DNA of 35,037 nucleotides from CAZNDN01 sp964571815 (lineage in GTDB: Bacteria; Fibrobacterota; Chitinivibrionia; Chitinivibrionales; WJKA01): assembly GCA_964571815.1 (NCBI GenBank), contig CAZNDN010000029.1, forward strand, positions 1 through 35,037, read 5' to 3'. The notes under the pieces are model-generated. The model ran no database searches and was not told the origin of the DNA. It saw nothing but the letters and a program-made list of their open reading frames with translations. Positions within the stretch are counted from its first letter, which is position 1; each line of letters begins with the position of its first letter. The translations under genes were made by a program, and so were the position numbers. Below are positions 9,378 to 15,404 of the stretch, piece after piece.

Positions 9378-10196
9378 ATGTCCGACTCACCTAGAACCCA
9401 GTCTGGTGCTCTGGCAATTCGCTGGGTGGTCAATTGCCGCAGTGAGACGGATTTCGCGTGGAATCAGAAGGTCAAGAGCCTTCCTACTGCGCAGGATGCC
9501 GCATTGTATGCCCGTGATACGGTTCTGCCTGCGATTGCAGAGTTCCTTCTGAGTTCGCAGCTCGACGGGAGCGGAACCAATGCATTTGATCGCATGTTGG
9601 ATGAGGCCGTGAAGGATATCCCGGAGTGCTCCCACAATGTCGAGTACTTCCGGGATTGCTTTCGAAGGCTTTCTGGGTTACAGAAAGAACCCGATGATAG
9701 CGTCCGTCGGAGAAACGTGGAGGAAATGATTTCGGAGTGGAACACCAGGTTTGGCGGTCGAAGTGGTGGCATCTTCTGGGGTGAAGTCACCACCGTCAAG
9801 ACCAATCTCCACCCAGGGCAGCCCCAAGGATCAGATGCGCTGTCGGGGGAATCAGCGGGCATGAGGATTGTCGATACCGGTGTTTTTCAGGACATCGACA
9901 ACGTGAGTGCGGTGTGTATCGACGAAGGCGACAAGATCGTCAACACCCTGGATGGCATCCCTGGCGATCTTTCGGACGATCAAATCGAAGAGATTATGGG
10001 GTCTGCGAAAATCTTGCGCATCTCATCTATGGCCAAAGTCCAAGAGGTCGTTTCGAGCGTTATGAAGAAGCTCGGAATCCTTGCTTATGAAGAAACCGCC
10101 GACCATGAGGTAAGTATCTGGGTCCGGACGGTGCGTAAGATGTCTGTGAAGAAGCACCCCATCTGGGTGCGGATTGCGGCATTCGACCGGGACTAA
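9378..10196 (+). CDS. Unrecognised 272-residue protein in the helicase cassette
   Basis: I do not recognise the family. It is a soluble-looking protein with no signal peptide or membrane segment and mixed charged helices. The first 120 residues contain an acidic/aromatic region (NVEYFRDCFRRL), the middle a GGRSGGIFWGEV turn, and the end a beta-rich HEVSIWVRTVRK stretch. The ATG at 9378 is chosen over an upstream in-frame ATG at 9303 because AGGAAAGGA lies 7 bases before it. It begins 109 bases after the giant helicase and its TAA overlaps the next ATG by one base (TAATG), so it belongs to the same transcription unit. A role alongside the helicase is inferred from position only. Confidence 0.75.
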   Translation: MSDSPRTQSGALAIRWVVNCRSETDFAWNQKVKSLPTAQDAALYARDTVLPAIAEFLLSSQLDGSGTNAFDRMLDEAVKDIPECSHNVEYFRDCFRRLSGLQKEPDDSVRRRNVEEMISEWNTRFGGRSGGIFWGEVTTVKTNLHPGQPQGSDALSGESAGMRIVDTGVFQDIDNVSAVCIDEGDKIVNTLDGIPGDLSDDQIEEIMGSAKILRISSMAKVQEVVSSVMKKLGILAYEETADHEVSIWVRTVRKMSVKKHPIWVRIAAFDRD

Positions 10197-10528
10197 TGCA
10201 ACTTGGCACTCTGCGCTTAGACCCCGGTTCGCAATTGGTTCATGCGGTTCGCCCATGTCAGTTACTTGACAGAGCAATCTCTGCCGATTTTCAGATCCAT
10301 GACTATTCTCACAAGAACATCGTCATCTCTGTGCAGAAGAACGCGCCGATAGTTAGCCTCAGAGTTGATGCGGCTTTTCTGGATACAAAGGACATCACTT
10401 CTCTCCTGGCGGAATTAGAGGCAGAACCCATTGTGTGTCCCTTTGAGGAATGGCTGGCGAAGACTCTTCGAACGGGCCGGCAACCTCCACCCTTCCCCGA
10501 TCCTCCTCTTCCGAATCATCCCGGTTGA
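10196..10528 (+). CDS. Unrecognised 110-residue protein, translationally coupled
   Basis: The start codon shares one base with the preceding stop (TAATG at 10194-10198), a strong sign of translational coupling and of a real gene. The protein has a beta-rich first half (SHKNIVISVQKNAPIVSLRV), an acidic helix (SLLAELEAEP) and a proline-rich tail (PPPFPDPPLPNHPG). No domain is recognised and there is no signal peptide. The pairing with the 272-residue protein suggests that the two products act together, possibly as a complex. The proline-rich tail could be a flexible or partner-binding end; this is inference. Confidence 0.65.
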   Translation: MQLGTLRLDPGSQLVHAVRPCQLLDRAISADFQIHDYSHKNIVISVQKNAPIVSLRVDAAFLDTKDITSLLAELEAEPIVCPFEEWLAKTLRTGRQPPPFPDPPLPNHPG

Positions 10529-11467
10529 GGACCGCGCCGCTGCCCGTTGGACGCGTTTCGGTGCTGCCGGCTTGTCTGGTTGACCTCCTCTCGCCGCATA
10601 CGCTGGACTTGGGCAAGGAAGTCCATAGTGCTTGCCCCGGCTTATTCCCGACTCCTTGTTGTGGTTGATGACACAATCGGTTCCAAAATAGGCCATGCAC
10701 GCATTCTTCACAAACGGGAGGGTGTCAACGGCGGCCGTGGTGCGGGGCTTACGCGGGGTGAAGCCTTCGCTCGCGCGCATTCAGAACCCCATTTTTGTTC
10801 TCTGCTTCCCGTGCCCGGCTCCAATTTCCTGCCTGAGTGCATCGATAAGCACCCTGTGGCCGGCTCGCCGCTTGCCCGGAAAGACGTACTTCTGGTAGAC
10901 TACTTTGAAATCGCCCGGGGTAAGCTGTGTCATGGCGGCAAGTTCGGCGGATTCTTTCCGGCTGAGCGCCCTGCAGGTAAGGCCATTGAGAAACCTCATG
11001 TAAAACGCCATGATACCCTCAGGCTTCAGGTAGTCGAACTCGAGCTTGATATTGAAACGGCGCAGTGCAGCGCAGTCCAGTGCACTCATGAAATTCGTGG
11101 CGCAGATCAGGATTCCCCTGAAGGTTTCCATGCCGGGGTGGAAGGCGCCGATGTGGAGTATGCCGCGGATATGGGCCTGGGTCTTCGGGCTACAGGGCAA
11201 AATGCACTGGGATACAGACGATGATAGCGAAGGTCTGAGGCGGCTCGAACAAGCGTTTGAGCAACGTGGCGTACACGCCGGCATTTCTTGTTACGGTTGT
11301 TGATAAGATCGGGCCTGGTCTTGATTCCGAAGTCGCACGGTTCAAGAAGTCCCGAAATGTCAAAAACCTTCACGGTGAAGAGCTTTTCGGGAATCTGCTT
11401 GTACTCGTCGTGGCTGCCGGCACGGCTGAATTTATTCTGTAAAAGCTCCACGGCATGATGGCTCGTA
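10529..11467. other. Decayed intergenic region between two defence-type modules
   Basis: About 0.9 kb separates the helicase cassette from the RloA/RloB module. The only feature I can support is the minus-strand AAA ATPase fragment listed separately. A minus-strand frame starts at 10780 directly after that fragment's stop (TGAATG), but it runs into and overlaps the plus-strand gene ending at 10528, and I do not recognise it. Frames in 11135-11467 are interrupted and unconvincing. The stretch looks like the scar of a lost opposite-strand operon. Confidence 0.5.
10781..11134 (-). pseudogene. C-terminal remnant of an AAA+ ATPase
   Basis: Reading on the minus strand, about 118 residues match the last part of a AAA ATPase of the CDC48-like bacterial type (COG0464 style). 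It begins with METFRGILICATNF (sensor 1), then LDCAALRRF (arginine-finger region), a KLEFDYLKPEG strand-turn, LTPGDFKVVYQKY, a basic linker and LIDALRQEI, ending KMGF at what looks like the natural stop. Walker A, Walker B and the whole N-terminus are missing: upstream of 11134 the frame loses similarity to anything recognisable. The conserved end suggests fairly recent truncation. In my knowledge such ATPases often pair with a partner gene in defence or toxin loci; no partner survives here. Confidence 0.6.
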
Positions 11468-11516
11468 TTGACTCCCGTCCAACAATATGGTATTTTAGAG
11501 AAAATGTCTCTAAAAT
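11468..11516 (+). promoter_or_regulatory. Promoter plus perfect palindromic operator upstream of the RloA-like gene
   Basis: TTGACT (11468-11473), a 17-base spacer and TATTTT (11491-11496) form a good sigma-70 type promoter. Overlapping the -10 and the expected start site is a perfect inverted repeat with 10-base arms, ATTTTAGAGA (11492-11501) and TCTCTAAAAT (11507-11516), around the 5-base centre AAATG. The AT-rich patch contrasts with the GC-rich surroundings. A regulator binding here would block polymerase directly. The start codon at 11539 follows 22 bases later, with a GGTGG-type ribosome site. Confidence 0.6.
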
Positions 11517-11538
11517 CATACAAATTGGTGGAATAACC

Positions 11539-12888
11539 ATGCTAATACGCTTCATTTTCGAGAATTTCACGTCATTCGCCGACCAGGAAGAGATATCCCT
11601 GGTGAAAGGGCGGATGCGGATTCACGGGGAGCATCTGGTGGGGGCGCCCGGATCCGGCATGCAGATTTTGAGGGCCGGGGTTGTGTATGGCGCCAATGCG
11701 TCGGGCAAGAGCAACCTGGTACGGGCAATCGGGTTTGCCAGGAATCTGATTGTCGGCGGGACTCAGCCCATGGCCCGGATTCCAGTCAAGCCGTTCCTGC
11801 TTGACCCGAAGCTCAAGACTGCTCCCACGACGATGCAGTTCAGCTTCTGCAACGAGGGGAAATGCTTCACGTACGGTTTCAAGGTCGATGCTCAGAAGGT
11901 GCACGAAGAGTGGCTCTATGAGCTTGCCGGCAAGAAGGAAACGCGGCTGTTCGAGCGCACGACCAACGGTGATGAAGGTGCGGCGGTCACGGTTGCCTCG
12001 CACCTGAAAAAGAGCACCCGGGACAGCAATTTCCTTCAGTTGGTAGCGCGCGGCACCCGCGTTAACCAGCTTTTCCTTACCGAATCGATTCAGCGCAATT
12101 TCAAGCCGTTCGGGGCTGCATACCGGTGGTTCGCACAGAAACTGGTGGTGATATTCCCCGAAACACGTGCGTTGGGCATCGAGTTTGCCTTCCAGGACAA
12201 GAACAGAATAGCGCCGGTGTTCATGAATCTGCTGAGAACGTTTGACACCGGAATTCTCGGCATCGAGTCACATGAAATACCGCTTGACGGCTCCCTTGTC
12301 GATATACCCGAAAACGTACAATCGGATCTTGAGAGAGTGGTTCGCGACGACAAGACCAATGTGTTTATTGCCGGACCAAGCAAGATGCGCTACGCAGTAC
12401 GCCGCAACGACGGCGGCGAACTTGTTGCGCTTAAACTGAAGGCGAAGCACCCGCTGCGCGGGTCCGGCGACAGCGTTTCGTTTGATTTTTCGGAAGAGTC
12501 CGACGGTACGCAGCGGATTGTGGACTTGCTTCCTGCAATGACCTCTCTTTTGACTGAAGATAGGGTCGTGATTGTTGACGAGGTGGACCGCAGCCTCCAC
12601 CCGCATGTTTCGTATGCGCTTTTCGATATGTTTCTCAAAGATAATCCGCACAACAGCCAGCTTATCGCGACAACACATGCGGAAAACCTGCTCACGTTCA
12701 AGCTGCTGCGCAAGGATGAAATCTGGTTTGTGGACCGCGACAACCACGGCGCCTCGCACCTGTTCTCGCTGGAAGAGTTCAAACCCCGCTACGACAAGGA
12801 TATCCTGACCGGATACATGAAAGGTCGTTTCGGCGCGGTGCCGGCCATACGCAGAGTGTCCAATCCCGTGCCGGCGGAAGGGGAGTAG
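11539..12888 (+). CDS. rloA: RloA/AbiL-like AAA_15 family ATPase
   Basis: An SMC/OLD-like ABC-class ATPase of 449 residues. The N-terminus MLIRFIFENFTSFAD is the typical opening of this family. Walker A is GANASGKSN (51-59), a signature-like SDGTQRIVDLLPAM lies near 325-338, Walker B is VVIVDEVDRSLHP (about 342-354) and the switch histidine is in ATTHAENLL. The ATG at 11539 is chosen over an upstream in-frame ATG at 11455 because the family N-terminus begins there and because the longer version would run back through the promoter. The RloB gene starts 5 bases after its stop. Such ATPase/RloB pairs occur in AbiL-type abortive infection and restriction loci; the ATPase presumably senses infection and controls RloB. 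The exact trigger is unknown. Confidence 0.88.
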   Translation: MLIRFIFENFTSFADQEEISLVKGRMRIHGEHLVGAPGSGMQILRAGVVYGANASGKSNLVRAIGFARNLIVGGTQPMARIPVKPFLLDPKLKTAPTTMQFSFCNEGKCFTYGFKVDAQKVHEEWLYELAGKKETRLFERTTNGDEGAAVTVASHLKKSTRDSNFLQLVARGTRVNQLFLTESIQRNFKPFGAAYRWFAQKLVVIFPETRALGIEFAFQDKNRIAPVFMNLLRTFDTGILGIESHEIPLDGSLVDIPENVQSDLERVVRDDKTNVFIAGPSKMRYAVRRNDGGELVALKLKAKHPLRGSGDSVSFDFSEESDGTQRIVDLLPAMTSLLTEDRVVIVDEVDRSLHPHVSYALFDMFLKDNPHNSQLIATTHAENLLTFKLLRKDEIWFVDRDNHGASHLFSLEEFKPRYDKDILTGYMKGRFGAVPAIRRVSNPVPAEGE

Positions 12889-12893
12889 ACGCC

Positions 12894-13499
12894 GTGGCGC
12901 TCATCCGTCGGGATTTCAAGCGCAAGTCCGGTTTCCGTGACGCAAAGTTGATCGTCATTGCTACCGAAGGTGAACGCACGGAGCCGCGGTATTTCGAAGG
13001 TGTGCGTGCACGGTACCACAGGCCGTCGGTTCAGGTCGAAATACTGAAGCGGTCTACCGAAGGATCGTCGCCGAGGCACGTGCAGCGTGAACTCGACCAA
13101 TTCAGGAGAGACTACAACCTTATCGAAGGCGACGAGCTGTGGATGGTGGTGGACAGGGACCGGTGGACCGACAACCACCTCGCAGACGTCGCCCGGCAGT
13201 GCGATCAAAAGGGCTATTTCCTGGCGGTGAGTGTGCCGTGCTTCGAGCTGTGGCTCCTGCTTCATATCGAAGATCCCGACCGTGAAACTATTCAGGGCGT
13301 AACCTGCAAGGGGCTGGTCCAACGCATTCGGCGACTGCTGGGCTCGTACAACAAGACCAACCCGGAGGTCGAGCGGTTCATTGATGGAATCGAGGATGCC
13401 ATTGCCCGAGCGCGAAACAGAGACGACAATCCCGCAGACAGATGGCCGCAGTCGGCGGGTACGCGGGTCTACTTGCTTGCCGAGAAAATTGTACAGTAG
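12894..13499 (+). CDS. rloB: RloB family Toprim-like putative effector nuclease
   Basis: This 201-residue protein has the RloB pattern: a strand-loop with the Toprim glutamate (VIATEGERTEPRYF), the Asp pair in LWMVVDRDRW, and the family hallmark VPCFELWLLLH, followed by basic C-terminal helices. Length is normal. It starts with GTG, with GGAAGGGGAG just upstream and only 5 bases after the ATPase stop, so the two are co-translated. By analogy with related ATPase/Toprim pairs, it is probably the nuclease effector unleashed by the ATPase. Nuclease activity is inferred from the Toprim residues. Confidence 0.88.
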   Translation: MALIRRDFKRKSGFRDAKLIVIATEGERTEPRYFEGVRARYHRPSVQVEILKRSTEGSSPRHVQRELDQFRRDYNLIEGDELWMVVDRDRWTDNHLADVARQCDQKGYFLAVSVPCFELWLLLHIEDPDRETIQGVTCKGLVQRIRRLLGSYNKTNPEVERFIDGIEDAIARARNRDDNPADRWPQSAGTRVYLLAEKIVQ

Positions 13500-13510
13500 A
13501 AGGCATTCCC

Positions 13511-13576
13511 GTGAACGACCGGCCCAAACCGTATCCCTTTGCCGAAGAGAGATTCGACCCCGAACTCAGCGCGTGA
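13511..13576 (+). other. Possible short or truncated ORF after rloB
   Basis: A GTG at 13511 follows AGAAGG with a 7-base gap and opens a 21-codon frame (containing RPKPYPFAEERF) that stops at 13576. It lies 11 bases after rloB. It may be the start of a truncated third gene of the module or chance; no family recognised. Confidence 0.25.
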
Positions 13577-13686
13577 GAACCCATGTGTTGAACGGACTAT
13601 TTGAGAATTCTCTCTTGAGTGACTTCTTCCGCCTCAGAAGGCTACTTCTTCTTTCCGGAAGGAGGCTTTTTGGGAGCACGAAGAAG

Positions 13687-13878
13687 ATGGAAGGGAAACG
13701 GGCTACCCCGGCAGTTCATTCCCTGGTGTGGCATGAGGGTACCACCTCCCAGGTCGCTCGTCGGCTTGGGATGTCGGAGGGAATATTGTATCGGTTGCGC
13801 GATCGATTCCTTGAAGGGGGCCAGGAAGCCCTCTCAATTCCCACCTGGTCGGCATTCCCTTGCGGGAATACCTGTTGA
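13687..13878 (+). pseudogene. Transposase helix-turn-helix remnant (IS3/IS2-like OrfA type)
   Basis: The frame from ATG 13687 encodes about 50 residues resembling the N-terminal HTH of IS3-group OrfA proteins: TSQVARRLGMSEGILYRLRD followed by RFLEGGQEAL. A purine-rich site precedes it. After that the similarity ends abruptly and the frame closes at 13878. No DDE catalytic part and no terminal inverted repeats are visible, so it is a fragment. Confidence 0.55.
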
Positions 13879-13942
13879 TCCCCTGTACTGAGAACGAGGC
13901 TTCCACACCCGCCCGGTTTCATCGGTCTCCTTCCGGCTTTCA

Positions 13943-13970
13943 TTGACTCCCCGCATCCGGGGAATATATT
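13943..13970 (+). promoter_or_regulatory. Promoter with GC palindrome in the spacer, upstream of the outer-membrane protein
   Basis: TTGACT (13943-13948), 16 bases, TATATT (13965-13970). The spacer holds CCCCG (13949-13953) and CGGGG (13958-13962) around CATC, a possible operator. The gene starts at 14082 with AAAGGAGG just upstream, giving a leader of about 105 bases. This is the best sigma-70-like match in this part of the window. Confidence 0.55.
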
Positions 13971-14081
13971 ATTTATGGAAATGAGCGGATTGCATGCAGG
14001 CTCGTGATGCTGATCGTGCGCGTGTGACGATGCGACCGAGACTGGTATTTCGAGGGGAAAACAACACACAAAGGAGGCGTT

Positions 14082-15023
14082 ATGGTTCGACGATGTGTAT
14101 GGTGTGCGGCGATGGTTGCGGCGGGAATGCTTTTGTCTTCACCGGCTCACGCGATCGTGGGCGCCGGTGCGCACTGGGGATTCGACCTTTCCCTGAACAT
14201 GGATAATACCGACGGCCTTGGGGACCGTATGTCTTTCGACGGGCTCAGTCTCGATATGAGTTCCGTGGACCCCGATCTGGGAACGATGAACGAGCTGCCC
14301 ATTTTTATCGAGCGGCTCAACTGGCAGCGTACGATCTTCGATTTCGGCGGGAAAGCCTACGTTGATATAATTCCCGTCATCGATGCAGTCGAAGTCTCGG
14401 TTAATTTCGGCGTGTGGGAGTACGAAGGCGCGCTGAAATACCCCGTGGGGGGCAATACCGAGTATGTCGAGTCCCTGAGTTCCAGTGCCCTGCAGAACGG
14501 AGAGTATGCAACCGATTCCCTGTTTGAGTACGCAAGTCAGCCCATGACCCTGGAGGAGTACGACAAGGCATTCTTCGGCTTGAGCGGAACACCGTATGCG
14601 AAGCTGCATGTGGATTTCACGATACGCAAGAATATCTTCGAGATGCCCGGTCCGGTGAAACTCTTCAAGATCTACGGCGGCGGCGGCCTCAGCTACCATA
14701 TCGGCACACCCCTGCTCAGCTCTTCGCTGGTCGAAGATGTCCTGCGCAGCAGCATGGAAGGCGCCGGGGACCTGAGCGCGATTCAGGGTGAGGTTTTCAC
14801 GAACGAAGAAGTCATGAAGAAAATTATCAATGAGCTTGTGGCGATTGCCGAGCCCGTGGTCGGCATGCATATCGTTGCCGGTGCGGCGGTGAAAGTGCCG
14901 GTGATTCCCATCGGGGTTTACGCCGACGGCAAGTTCATGATTCCTTTCGGCGAGCTGGATCCCGAAGTCGATCTGGGCGGGACGGGACTGCTGTTCAACG
15001 TGGGTCTTTCGTTCGGCCTCTGA
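14082..15023 (+). CDS. Exported, probably outer-membrane beta-barrel protein of unknown family
   Basis: A Sec signal peptide is clear: basic MVRR, a hydrophobic core, and a cleavage site after SSPAHA (about residue 24). The mature part is rich in alternating beta segments (ARTIF-like strands, KAYVDIIPVIDAVEVSVNFGVW, KLFKIYGGGGLSYHIG), and ends GLLFNVGLSFGL, a terminal strand consistent with a barrel. A helical insert lies near 215-260 (EEVMKKIINELVAIAEPVVG). The start has an AAAGGAGG Shine-Dalgarno, and the gene has its own promoter and terminator, so it is monocistronic. Function unknown; I recall similar proteins only as hypothetical outer-membrane proteins. The export call is firm, the barrel call moderate. 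Confidence 0.85.
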   Translation: MVRRCVWCAAMVAAGMLLSSPAHAIVGAGAHWGFDLSLNMDNTDGLGDRMSFDGLSLDMSSVDPDLGTMNELPIFIERLNWQRTIFDFGGKAYVDIIPVIDAVEVSVNFGVWEYEGALKYPVGGNTEYVESLSSSALQNGEYATDSLFEYASQPMTLEEYDKAFFGLSGTPYAKLHVDFTIRKNIFEMPGPVKLFKIYGGGGLSYHIGTPLLSSSLVEDVLRSSMEGAGDLSAIQGEVFTNEEVMKKIINELVAIAEPVVGMHIVAGAAVKVPVIPIGVYADGKFMIPFGELDPEVDLGGTGLLFNVGLSFGL

Positions 15024-15051
15024 TTTCGAGCTTGGGCAAAAAAGGTCCACC

Positions 15052-15089
15052 ACGGCCGTCTTCCCGAAGGGAGACGGCCGTCTTTGTTT
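15052..15089 (+). terminator. Rho-independent terminator of the outer-membrane protein gene
   Basis: ACGGCCGTC (15052-15060) pairs perfectly with GACGGCCGT (15073-15081), extended by a TTCCC/GGGA inner stem, and is followed by CTTTGTTT. It lies 29 bases after the stop codon. Confidence 0.85.
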
Positions 15090-15230
15090 GAGTACTCACA
15101 CGTTTTCGCACGAGGGCGATTCGGATACGGTTTAGAATCATTCCCCTCCATTCTCAAGGCGGACATGGAGTTGTCGCCGAGGCGCGGCGAAGTACCTCGG
15201 CAGTGCGGGGTACAAGCTGCGTGAGCAGAA

Positions 15231-15404
15231 CTATTTTTAGTATATCTTCAATATATCCGAGGATACCGACTCGTCGGGGCCGTCTGATCCCGGGGGGTGA
15301 GTGCGGCGGGCAGCGGGTAACCGCTCTCCATCCCCGGGGAAAGGGTGCGCGTCCCGCGTTTTTTCTGGATCGTGCGCAACGAGAGCGCGTCTCAACGAAA
15401 GGAA
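15231..15404 (+). promoter_or_regulatory. AT-rich patch plus GC-rich structured leader before the envelope operon
   Basis: An AT-rich stretch (about 15231-15258, with TATATC and ATATATC) could hold the operon promoter. Downstream, two similar segments starting ATCCCGGGG and ATCCCCGGGG flank a hairpin AGCGG-GTAA-CCGCT (15312-15325). A short CGCG/CGCG hairpin (15348-15358) then runs straight into six T (15359-15364), about 40 bases before the start codon. This layout resembles an attenuator or an RNA switch with a terminator, but I recognise no known riboswitch class. No gene is visible between 15090 and 15404. Confidence 0.3.

Larger units (their letters stand above)
13577..14081. other. Gene-poor junction between the defence region and the outer-membrane gene
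   Basis: Holds a transposase helix-turn-helix remnant (13687-13878), a small hairpin (ATTCCC 13854-13859 / GGGAAT 13864-13869, no T tract), and the promoter of the outer-membrane protein gene. No intact gene is seen. It probably marks the edge of a mobile or accessory region. Confidence 0.5.

Noticed and set aside
10415..10780. Minus-strand frame starting right after the AAA fragment stop (TGAATG)
   Set aside because: It overlaps the coupled 110-residue plus-strand gene and shows no recognisable domain, although a decayed partner gene of the AAA ATPase cannot be excluded.
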